Origin: an uncultured Muribaculaceae bacterium
GTDB taxonomy: Bacteria; Bacteroidota; Bacteroidia; Bacteroidales; Muribaculaceae
Reading direction: 5' to 3'
Assembly: GCA_910585275.1 (NCBI GenBank)
Contig: CAJUCW010000034.1
Location: 1 to 39,688 of the forward strand
Length of the DNA: 39,688 bases
The position numbers and the translations under genes were made by a program. Below the pieces are notes generated by a model. The model was not told the origin of the DNA. It saw nothing but the letters and a program-made list of their open reading frames with translations, and ran no database searches. This document shows positions 7,080 to 14,046 of the stretch, in pieces. The first letter of the stretch is position 1. Every line of letters starts with the position of its first letter.

Positions 7080-7895
7080 ATGAATTTACTTAAGAACTTT
7101 AAGAGATTCGGGATTTCCGCCTCGATGGCGATAATCCTGATTTCAGGGGGATGTTCGGCTTCCAGTCTCAACATGAGCTCCCTCATGAGCGGCGCATCCA
7201 AAGCTCTTCAGGCGGCGACCGTATCCGACGGAGAAATCCAGAACTACGTGCATGAATACATCGCATATTCCGACAAACAGAACAAAGTGGCCCCCGCCGG
7301 CAACAAGTATGCCGTGCGCCTTGCCAAACTCACCGACGGCCTTACCTCCGTTGACGGGGTTCCGTTGAATTTTAAAGAATATCTTACCAACGACGTTAAC
7401 GCGTTCGCGTGTGCCGACGGCAGCGTGAGGGTATATTCCGGACTCATGGACCGCATGAACGATGACGAAGTGCTCGGGGTGATAGGTCATGAAATAGGCC
7501 ATGTGGCACACAAAGACACCAAAAAAGCGTTTCAGCAGGCCCTGATTTCTTCCGCAGTGCTTGACGGCATAGGGGCTACAAGCCCCACGGCGGCCTCACT
7601 GACAAATTCTCAGCTCGCCCAGATAGGAGAAAGCCTCCTAAGCGCAAAATACTCGCAAAAACAGGAGAGCAACGCCGACGATTACGGCTACGACTTCTTG
7701 AAGAGCAACGGCAAGAACCCTTGGTCGATGGCCATGGCCTTTACAAAACTTGGATCACTCGAAGGGGCGCAACAAAGCAGCGGGCTTCAGCAGATGTTTT
7801 CATCCCACCCCTCCACTCCCGCGAGAATAAAACATATAGTGGAACGTTGCCGTAAAGACAAAATTGCGCCTCCCGCAGGATGCTCTATTAAATGA
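7080..7895 (+). CDS. M48-family metalloprotease, predicted lipoprotein
   Basis: A 271-residue zinc protease of the M48 (HtpX/Oma1/BepA/LoiP) group. The active site is HEIGH at residues 137-141 (with Glu138), and the third metal ligand is probably the Glu of the later Q-E-S-N-A-D-D-Y segment. The N terminus is a lipoprotein signal (basic MNLLKNFKRF, hydrophobic core, then S-G-G-C with Cys25 as the lipid site), so it should act at the periplasmic face of a membrane in envelope protein quality control. Two ATGs at 7074 and 7080 are possible. I chose 7080, and both give the same lipobox. The frame continues upstream to 6993, but those codons would spoil the signal peptide. An intrinsic terminator follows at 7910. 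Confidence 0.92.
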   Translation: MNLLKNFKRFGISASMAIILISGGCSASSLNMSSLMSGASKALQAATVSDGEIQNYVHEYIAYSDKQNKVAPAGNKYAVRLAKLTDGLTSVDGVPLNFKEYLTNDVNAFACADGSVRVYSGLMDRMNDDEVLGVIGHEIGHVAHKDTKKAFQQALISSAVLDGIGATSPTAASLTNSQLAQIGESLLSAKYSQKQESNADDYGYDFLKSNGKNPWSMAMAFTKLGSLEGAQQSSGLQQMFSSHPSTPARIKHIVERCRKDKIAPPAGCSIK

Positions 7896-7909
7896 TAACA
7901 CCTACTACC

Positions 7910-7945
7910 AATCCCGGTTTTTAAATAAAAATCCGGGATTTTTAA
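7910..7945 (+). terminator. Intrinsic terminator after the M48 gene
   Basis: A near-perfect palindrome, AATCCCGG and five T's facing five A's and CCGGGATT (7910-7940), followed by TTT. It lies 14 bases after the protease stop codon and separates it from the ECF sigma unit. Confidence 0.85.
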
Positions 7946-7953
7946 TATTCCGG

Positions 7954-7983
7954 TGTAACATTTTTACCCTCGTTCTGTCGTTG
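7954..7983 (+). promoter_or_regulatory. Possible ECF-type promoter of the sigma-factor unit
   Basis: TGTAACA (7954-7960) followed after 15 bases by TGTCGTTG (7976-7983) resembles the AAC ... CGT arrangement of ECF-sigma promoters. It sits where an autoregulated sigma operon would have it. A CTGTTC/GAACAG hairpin (7998-8013) lies between it and the ATG. This is inference from spacing and motif only. Confidence 0.4.
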
Positions 7984-8022
7984 TAATAAAAGACCACCTG
8001 TTCTGCGGAACAGTTCCTGCAC

Positions 8023-8526
8023 ATGAACGAGAAACAGTTCAAAGGCTATATAATGCCTCTCCATAAGACCCTCTACGCCTACGCGCTCGCCATCCTGCGT
8101 GATGAGAGCGACGCAGCCGATTGTCTGCAAGATGCATTTACCAAGCTTTGGGAGAACAGGAAACGTCTTGAAGAGGTAGATAATGTGGCGGCATACGCCA
8201 CCGTCACCGTGCGCCACATTGCCCTTTCGATGGTGTCGCGCACAAAGCGACCGGTAACGGCCTTCGGCGACAACCCTCCCGACGTGGCAGACACGTCGCC
8301 CTCCCCGGCCGCCGCAATAGAAGGGAAAGACAACCTCCAGACCGTCGCCGACCTTCTTATGCGGCTCCCCGAAAACCAACGGAAGGTGGTCATGATGAGT
8401 GCGGTGACAGGGCTTTCCAACTCCGAGATAAGTTCAGCTACCGGACTCTCGGACGACAACGTGAGGGTGCTTCTCTCACGCGGCAGAAAAAGAATAAGAC
8501 AACTCTTCTCACTTCATACAAAATAG
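8023..8526 (+). CDS. ECF-subfamily RNA polymerase sigma factor
   Basis: A 167-residue sigma-70 family protein. Region 2 covers about residues 10-75 (A-L-A-I-L-R-D-E-S-D-A-A-D-C-L-Q-D-A-F-T-K-L-W-type motif, then VAAYATVTVRHIAL). A linker with the D-P-P-D-V-A-D stretch follows. Region 4 covers about 105-160 (LPENQRKVVMM, then the helix-turn-helix around LSNSEISSATGLSDDNVRVLLSRGRKRIRQ). It lacks region 3, as ECF factors do. It should direct RNA polymerase to a small regulon when released by its anti-sigma factor. The following membrane protein starts 4 bases after its stop and is the likely partner. The stimulus is unknown; no FecR/TonB pair is adjacent, so iron or glycan signalling is not indicated. 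Confidence 0.93.
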   Translation: MNEKQFKGYIMPLHKTLYAYALAILRDESDAADCLQDAFTKLWENRKRLEEVDNVAAYATVTVRHIALSMVSRTKRPVTAFGDNPPDVADTSPSPAAAIEGKDNLQTVADLLMRLPENQRKVVMMSAVTGLSNSEISSATGLSDDNVRVLLSRGRKRIRQLFSLHTK

Positions 8527-8530
8527 ACAC

Positions 8531-9379
8531 ATGGACAAAGCAAAAACATACGACCAAGCAACCATCCGGACTCTCATACAGAGATTCTTCGACGCCACCA
8601 TCTCCCCCGAAGAGATGGACACTCTCCTTGCAGTCGCATCTTGTCCTGAAAAATATCTCGGGGATAATGACGACACCGTGCTTGCCGCTGACCTCACGTT
8701 GATAGCTTCGCTCGGCACTGCCTCGGAGATAATTCTTGAAACCGCCGTACCCCCGGGGCTTGAGCAGAAACTCGAACGCCATATTTCAAGGATAGCAGGC
8801 AAACCGAAACTTAGGAAGAAATGGCTTTATTCCATATCGGCAGCCGCAGCCATTGTCGCCGTCTTCTCAATAGGAATCAAGGTTTCTGTCACCCAGTCGT
8901 CTTTACCGGCACAGAATGCGATAGATTCACCCGACACCTCCTCGTTCGCTCTGGCATTGCCTCCTCTTGAAAACAATGTGAGAGTAGAAAACACCGGGGG
9001 AACGGCATCGGTTTCTTCGCCGGTTGCGTCCGTGAATGTTTCGGGAAAAACGAGAAAACCGAAAATTCACGTAAAGAGTAGCACCTCCCAAAGTGCGGAA
9101 ATGACAGAACCGGTGCAAATACACGATGTGCTTCCCTCCTTAGGGAAGATGCCTTCGGTGAGCGACCTCGTGGCCGACATCACTCCGACCCTGTCCGTAG
9201 TCTCTATCGACCCGGCCGGAATGCTCGCTCAGCCGCTCTCAACGTTGAGCCAGTCGGTTGACAACGTCTATGAGTCGCTCGACATAGTGGCGAAAGCCCT
9301 TTCGGGAGTCAATGCATCGATAACTTCGGCGGCAGAAGGACTCGCCCCTGTATCCGACCTCCCCCTCCATACAATCTGA
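8531..9379 (+). CDS. Single-pass membrane protein, probable anti-sigma factor
   Basis: A 282-residue protein with a cytoplasmic N-terminal helical region (about 1-95, including a T-I-R-T-L-I-Q-R-F-F start and P-P-G-L-E-Q-K-L-E), a basic stretch KPKLRKK and one membrane helix at about 98-118. The C-terminal region (about 119-282) is periplasmic, rich in Ser, Thr, Val and Pro, and of low complexity. The arrangement matches anti-sigma factors that hold an ECF sigma at the membrane, and its position 4 bases after the sigma gene supports this. The N-terminal part does not show the zinc H-x3-C-x2-C motif of ZAS anti-sigma proteins. The role is inferred from context and topology. Confidence 0.8.
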   Translation: MDKAKTYDQATIRTLIQRFFDATISPEEMDTLLAVASCPEKYLGDNDDTVLAADLTLIASLGTASEIILETAVPPGLEQKLERHISRIAGKPKLRKKWLYSISAAAAIVAVFSIGIKVSVTQSSLPAQNAIDSPDTSSFALALPPLENNVRVENTGGTASVSSPVASVNVSGKTRKPKIHVKSSTSQSAEMTEPVQIHDVLPSLGKMPSVSDLVADITPTLSVVSIDPAGMLAQPLSTLSQSVDNVYESLDIVAKALSGVNASITSAAEGLAPVSDLPLHTI

Positions 9380-9399
9380 AACTAAAACAACCAGACATA

Positions 9400-9882
9400 A
9401 TGAAAACGTATATCAAAACCATTTTTATTCTGATGTTGGGATTTTTCACCCTCCCGGCAATGGCCGGAAATCCCACGAGATTCTTTGAAAAGCTCTCGTC
9501 AGAACCCAACTACGATTATTCTTTCGTATCGCCAACCATGCTAAAAGCCATGGGCGACAGACTTCTTACAGAAGAATCATACGGGAGCCTGCCTGTGCGA
9601 ACAAGCGATATCACTTCGATTGAAACCATCTCCACAGCCATCAACGGACAGGATGAAACCCTCTGGAAGATAATCAGAGAAGTAAAGAACAGTAAAAAAA
9701 TGGAGACCCTCTCCACAAAAAAACAGGACTACTACCGCTATGACGTGCTTGCACACCTTTCTGGCGACGGCAAATATATCACCCATCTGATGGTCGTGAC
9801 CCAAAACGGAGGCCAGTCCGTCAACGTAGTCTATATGGAGGGAAAAATTCCGATTGACAGGCTCCGTTACGCGCTTAATTGA
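9400..9882 (+). CDS. Small exported protein, DUF4252/DUF6108-like, sigma-operon member
   Basis: A 160-residue protein with a clear signal peptide (about residues 1-22, cleavage after AMA) and no membrane segment afterwards. The mature part has a mixed alpha/beta pattern (Y-D-Y-S-F-V-S-P-T-M-L then D-I-T-S-I-E-T-I-S and H-L-M-V-V-T-Q). This resembles the small periplasmic proteins (DUF4252-type) that commonly follow ECF sigma and anti-sigma genes in Bacteroidetes. It begins 20 bases after the membrane protein and probably belongs to the same transcript. A function as a sensed or regulated envelope factor is inference, and the exact family is not certain. Confidence 0.8.
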   Translation: MKTYIKTIFILMLGFFTLPAMAGNPTRFFEKLSSEPNYDYSFVSPTMLKAMGDRLLTEESYGSLPVRTSDITSIETISTAINGQDETLWKIIREVKNSKKMETLSTKKQDYYRYDVLAHLSGDGKYITHLMVVTQNGGQSVNVVYMEGKIPIDRLRYALN

Positions 9883-9967
9883 CTAACAAACCAACAAATG
9901 CTCTCCGTAGAGGGCAATAATACACCGTCATTACAAGTTGGCGGTTCCTTTTCTTAAAAAAATTTAT

Positions 9968-10016
9968 TATCTTCGCAAAATATTAGCGGGCGCAACGGTT
10001 TTTCCGCTTGCGTCCG
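9968..10016 (+). promoter_or_regulatory. Candidate promoter with a 5'-end hairpin, ahead of the TlpA-like gene
   Basis: TATCTTCG at 9968-9975 is a good -7 box (TAnnTTTG type), but the -33 element is weak. About 12 bases downstream lies a GC-rich hairpin: CGGGCGCAACGG (9987-9998) pairs with CCGCTTGCGTCCG (10004-10016) with one bulge and one G-U. The transcript would therefore begin almost directly with this stem, a common way to stabilise an mRNA. Confidence 0.45.
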
Positions 10017-10050
10017 TTTGCTATATATAATCTTACTAAAATTACCACTT

Positions 10051-11049
10051 ATGAAAATACGGTCTTATATCATAGGTTGCGCCGCATCATTGCTCATGCT
10101 CTCCTCGTGTGCGAAACAACCCAGACTCGACATATCGCTCTCCGACAGATTCGAAGGACAGGATATCCAACTCGTGAATTTTCTTGACTCTACGCTTATA
10201 GCCGAAACAAAAGTAGTTGAAGGCAAGGCCGAAATTACAAGGCCTGATTCTACCCCGGTGTTTGCCGCAGTGATGATTGACGGCCGCACAAGGGCATTCT
10301 ATGTTATCGAACCTGGCACAGCTTTCGTCAACGACTCCACCAATTCAGCCATAGGAACGCCGTTGAACGATAAGTTCGCATCGATGCTCGCCCAACTCGA
10401 TTCAATCGAAGACCTTGACGACATGCCCACCTATCTTGATTTCGTAAAAAAAGCATACAACGAAAATAAGAACAATCCTCTTGGCTCATATTTCGGCATA
10501 GAATGGATCAAATACGCTGACCTGCAGGAAATAGACAGTCTGCTTAACGAGGCTTCGGAATCTTTGAAGAATTCTCCGAAAACCCGGCATTACGTTGATT
10601 TCGCAAGATTGCGCGACACCACATCTCCCGGTAAGAAATTCGTTGATTTCGAAGGAGAATGCGCCGATGGGAAACCCACCACCCTTGCAGCTTTCGTGAA
10701 ACCCGGGGCCTACACTCTTATTGATTTCTGGGCATCATGGTGTCCATACTGCATTAAAGAGATTCCCGACCTATCCGCCTTAAACGAGAAATGGAAAGAG
10801 AGAGGCCTCAACATAGTGGGCGTGGCTGTCAGAGATGTCCCTGAAGATTCCAAAGCTGCCATCAACAAACATGACATAACGTGGCCTGTTATGTTCAACA
10901 CCCAGCGACGTCCGTATGACATTTACGGATTCTCGGGGATTCCCCACCATATCCTGATCGGGCCGGAAGGGGAAATAATATCGAGAGGAGAATCGGTGCC
11001 ACAGATAGAAGCAAGACTTGATGCCCTTCTGAACCAAGAGAAAAAATGA
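10051..11049 (+). CDS. TlpA/ResA-like thiol-disulfide lipoprotein with N-terminal DUF4369-like domain
   Basis: A 332-residue envelope protein. The signal peptide ends in L-S-S-C with Cys20 as the lipid site. Residues about 24-110 form a beta-rich DUF4369-like domain (L-S-D-R-F-E-G-Q-D-I-Q-L-V-N-F, V-V-E-G-K-A, V-M-I-D-G). After a helical linker, residues about 190-330 form a thioredoxin-fold AhpC/TSA-Redoxin domain with the redox motif W230-C-P-Y-C234 and the cis-proline loop FSGIPHHILIG. Such Bacteroidetes proteins reduce disulfides or maintain cytochrome and enzyme thiols in the periplasm. I chose ATG 10051 over an upstream TTG (10018) because it gives the correct lipoprotein signal. The Pro-Tyr pair in CPYC differs from the usual CPPC, suggesting a somewhat more oxidising or isomerase-like potential (inference). 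Confidence 0.92.
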   Translation: MKIRSYIIGCAASLLMLSSCAKQPRLDISLSDRFEGQDIQLVNFLDSTLIAETKVVEGKAEITRPDSTPVFAAVMIDGRTRAFYVIEPGTAFVNDSTNSAIGTPLNDKFASMLAQLDSIEDLDDMPTYLDFVKKAYNENKNNPLGSYFGIEWIKYADLQEIDSLLNEASESLKNSPKTRHYVDFARLRDTTSPGKKFVDFEGECADGKPTTLAAFVKPGAYTLIDFWASWCPYCIKEIPDLSALNEKWKERGLNIVGVAVRDVPEDSKAAINKHDITWPVMFNTQRRPYDIYGFSGIPHHILIGPEGEIISRGESVPQIEARLDALLNQEKK

Positions 11050-11117
11050 TTGTTTAAAAATTAAGCATTTATTTTACTCAAGAAAGCGGCTCAAACCGCC
11101 ACTACATCTATATTCAC

Positions 11118-12812
11118 ATGCACGTAAAAAATAACCATACTTCTATTCCTCCATACGGAGAACACTCTCTCAACCATATAATTGAAAATGCCATAAAAAA
11201 CAATTGGGACCTCATGGCACTCTCCGATATGGGAGGAGAAAGCTTCACATTTTCCGAACTCGCCGAAAGAGTGGAAAAGCTTCATATCCTTTTCAATGCC
11301 GCAAGCCTGCATCCCGGCGACAAGGTTGCCATTTGCGGAAAGAACTCATCGGCATGGGCGGCCGTTTTTATAGCATGTCTTACGTCAGGAATGGTGGCGG
11401 TGCCGATTCTTCATGAATTCAAACCGGAAAGCATCCACAATCTCGTCAATCATAGCGAAGCGAAACTCCTTTTCGTTGACCCAGCAATATGGGACAATCT
11501 TGACGAGAAGGAGCTTCCGAGACTCGAAGGGGCCTTGTTTATCTCCGAACACGGTCTGCCCCTTTCGCGCAACAGGAAACTCAGTTCCTCGTTCACCCAC
11601 ATCAACGAGGAGTTCGGAAAAAAATATCCGGAATGCTTCAATCCCGACGACGTATGCTACTATCGTGACGTGCCGGAAGAAATTTGCGTAATCAACTACA
11701 CCTCCGGCTCAACAGGCGTCCCCAAGGGGGTGATGCTCCCGTATCTCAGCATCTGGAGCAACATCCGCTACACCATTGACCATCTCACGTTCTTGAAACC
11801 GGGCGACGGAATGGTCAACATGCTTCCCCTCGGACACCTATACGGGATGGTGATAGAGATGCTTCACCCGCTCGTGAAGGGATGTCACTGCTGCTTCATC
11901 ACCAAGGCTCCATCCCCTGCCGTTATTCTGAAGGCATTTGCCGAAGTTCGTCCCAAGCTGGTAATCACCGTGCCCCTCGTGCTTGAAAAGATTATAAAGG
12001 CAAAAGTGTTTCCGCAGCTGCAGACCCCGAAAATGAAGTTTCTCCTTCATCTCCCCGTGGTGAAAGGGATAATCCTCGGGAAAGTGAGAAAAGCGCTTAT
12101 CGACGTCTTCGGCGGAAAACTAATCGAGATAATCATAGGGGGAGCACCCCTCAACGCGGAAGTAGAAAAATTCCTCTATGAAATAAAATTTCCGTTAACC
12201 GTAGGTTATGGCATGACGGAATGCGGACCTCTGATAACATATGCCACGCCTGAAGAGTCGAGGCCCCACACCGTAGGAAAAATCGTTGACAGGATGGAGG
12301 TAAAAATCGATTCCCCCGACCCCGCCCATGTGCCGGGCAATATACTCGTGAAAGGAGACAACCTCATGAAGGGCTATTACAAGAATGAAGACGCCACGAA
12401 AGAAGCGTTCCCTAAAGATGATGGCTGGATGAACACCGGCGACATGGGGACACTCGCCACCGACGGACTTATTTCCATTTCCGGGCGATCGAAGACAATG
12501 ATTCTCGGAGCTTCAGGGCAGAACATTTATCCGGAGGAAATCGAACAGGTAATCAACAATATGCCTTACGTCAACGAATCGCTGGTGGTAGGCGACCACG
12601 GAAAACTCGTGGCACTCATACATCCTGATTTCGAAGCCGCCGAAAAAGCGGGACTCGACCGGACTGCCATCGAAAAGCAAATGGAAGCCAACCTGAAAAC
12701 GGTAAATTCCAAACTCGAAGCATATAACCGCATCAGCAGCATGAAAATAATGGACAATGAGTTTGAAAAGACACCGAAACGGAGCATCAAACGGTTTCTT
12801 TATCAACCTTGA
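11118..12812 (+). CDS. AMP-forming long-chain fatty acid--CoA ligase
   Basis: A 564-residue adenylate-forming enzyme (ANL superfamily) that activates fatty acids with ATP and CoA in the cytoplasm. The phosphate loop is YTSGSTGVPKGVML at about residues 194-207. The GYGMTECGP motif (A5) contacts the adenylate, GWMNTGDMG is the A7/A8 region with the catalytic Asp, and a C-terminal P-K-R-S-I-K-R-F carries the A10 lysine used in adenylation. The length is close to the shorter FadD/FAA type. The gene stands alone about 70 bases after the TlpA-like gene, without beta-oxidation genes, so a role in recycling or incorporating exogenous fatty acids is likely. The substrate chain length cannot be read from the sequence. 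Confidence 0.93.
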   Translation: MHVKNNHTSIPPYGEHSLNHIIENAIKNNWDLMALSDMGGESFTFSELAERVEKLHILFNAASLHPGDKVAICGKNSSAWAAVFIACLTSGMVAVPILHEFKPESIHNLVNHSEAKLLFVDPAIWDNLDEKELPRLEGALFISEHGLPLSRNRKLSSSFTHINEEFGKKYPECFNPDDVCYYRDVPEEICVINYTSGSTGVPKGVMLPYLSIWSNIRYTIDHLTFLKPGDGMVNMLPLGHLYGMVIEMLHPLVKGCHCCFITKAPSPAVILKAFAEVRPKLVITVPLVLEKIIKAKVFPQLQTPKMKFLLHLPVVKGIILGKVRKALIDVFGGKLIEIIIGGAPLNAEVEKFLYEIKFPLTVGYGMTECGPLITYATPEESRPHTVGKIVDRMEVKIDSPDPAHVPGNILVKGDNLMKGYYKNEDATKEAFPKDDGWMNTGDMGTLATDGLISISGRSKTMILGASGQNIYPEEIEQVINNMPYVNESLVVGDHGKLVALIHPDFEAAEKAGLDRTAIEKQMEANLKTVNSKLEAYNRISSMKIMDNEFEKTPKRSIKRFLYQP

Positions 12813-12853
12813 TTCCTCTTTAATCATTACTACTTTGAAAACCGCCTGACGTT

Positions 12854-14035
12854 TTGACACATATATTCAGTTATATCGATTCTTTGCTTAAATCGGCAGG
12901 GATGTCGGAAACCGCCATAAAACCGCTCTCGACCATGATTGCCGCCTTAGCGGCAATCATGGCGGCGGTTTTGTTTTATTATGCCCTTCAGATTCTTTCT
13001 GTCAGAATCAACAGTAGAATCAAAAAATCAAAAACGGATATCGACGACCTGTTGTTGTCGCCGAAGATTATAAAAGCGATTTCATTGCTTGCCACATCTT
13101 TCCTCATCGGATGGTTGCTCCCCGGGCTTGCCTGTCACTATCCAGAGTCAGTAAAAGCTATAAATAAATCCTGCAGAGTGCTCAACATATCTGCCGTGGC
13201 TTATCTCCTCATTCTTGAATCAAACGCATTCTGTGAATTTTTACGCCAGCGCAACGCCCAAAGAGCCGGCGTGCTTGTGATACGCAATATTCTTGAAACC
13301 CTCATCTGTGCAGTCGTCGTCCTGCTTGTAATCAGCACGATCCTGAACCGCGACATCGCATACGTGGTATCGGCGCTTGGAGCCATGGCTGCCGTACTTA
13401 TGCTGGTGTTCAAAGATTCCATTCTCGGTATGATTGCCGGAATACGCCTCAGCCTTAACGGTATGCTTAAAGAACAAGATTGGATAATTGTGCCTAAATA
13501 TAATGCAGACGGAAGAGTGGAAGACGTCTCCCTGACTACCGTAAAAGTGCGCAACTGGGATAAAAGCATATCCACAATCCCTCCCCATGCCCTTATGTCG
13601 GAAGGATTCATCAACAAACAGAGGATGCTCGACCTGGGCGTAAGGCAAATCAAACGTACTTTTTACGTTGATATCAATTCCGTAAGGAGCCTCACCCCCG
13701 GCGAATATGAACCGTTTGTCGGGAAAGAATGGAGCGAAGGGCTTGATTTCGAAAGAAACGTAATCAATCTGACGTTGTTCCGCAAATGGTTGCGAAAGTT
13801 CATGTTGTCTCATCCCCGCATTGCCGAATCATCAGATGCCCTCCCTATGCAGGTGTTTGTAAGGGAACTTCCCGCCACGCCCACTGGCCTTCCAATAGAG
13901 ATTTTCTTTTTCGTGAAATGTCCCGATTGGGAAGAATTCGAAGAGCTCCAAGCCGACTTCATAGACGAAGTCACCGCAGCCTTCCCCGATTTCCACCTCC
14001 GCCTCTACCAGACCCTCGCCTCCCTCCACTCTTAA
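12854..14035 (+). CDS. Mechanosensitive channel of the MscS superfamily, YbdG/MscM type
   Basis: A 393-residue inner-membrane protein with about five transmembrane segments and the MscS pore and beta domain. The pore helix region GALGAMAAVLMLVFKDSILG-like (near residues 175-195) is followed by the beta-domain signature DWIIVPKYNADGRVEDV and TTVKVRNWDKSISTIPPHAL. The wording of these motifs, and a C-terminal alpha/beta domain ending near F-H-L-R-L-Y-Q-T, match E. coli YbdG rather than small MscS. It would open on osmotic downshock. The frame begins at a TTG (12854). An ATG at 12902 would remove 16 residues but leave all membrane segments. I keep the TTG because the extra residues resemble the YbdG N terminus, but the choice is uncertain. 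A perfect hairpin lies within the first codons. Confidence 0.9.
   Translation: MTHIFSYIDSLLKSAGMSETAIKPLSTMIAALAAIMAAVLFYYALQILSVRINSRIKKSKTDIDDLLLSPKIIKAISLLATSFLIGWLLPGLACHYPESVKAINKSCRVLNISAVAYLLILESNAFCEFLRQRNAQRAGVLVIRNILETLICAVVVLLVISTILNRDIAYVVSALGAMAAVLMLVFKDSILGMIAGIRLSLNGMLKEQDWIIVPKYNADGRVEDVSLTTVKVRNWDKSISTIPPHALMSEGFINKQRMLDLGVRQIKRTFYVDINSVRSLTPGEYEPFVGKEWSEGLDFERNVINLTLFRKWLRKFMLSHPRIAESSDALPMQVFVRELPATPTGLPIEIFFFVKCPDWEEFEELQADFIDEVTAAFPDFHLRLYQTLASLHS
12919..12972 (+). promoter_or_regulatory. Strong hairpin inside the start of the channel gene
   Basis: A perfect 13-base inverted repeat (12933-12945 with 12950-12962) has a 4-base loop CTTA. It is flanked by a further 8-base complementary pair (AAAACCGC at 12919-12926 with GCGGTTTT at 12965-12972) and then TGTTTTATT. 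The shape is terminator- or attenuator-like yet lies within the coding region, encoding a repetitive Ile/Ala membrane helix start. Confidence 0.6.
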
Positions 14036-14046
14036 AATAATATGTC

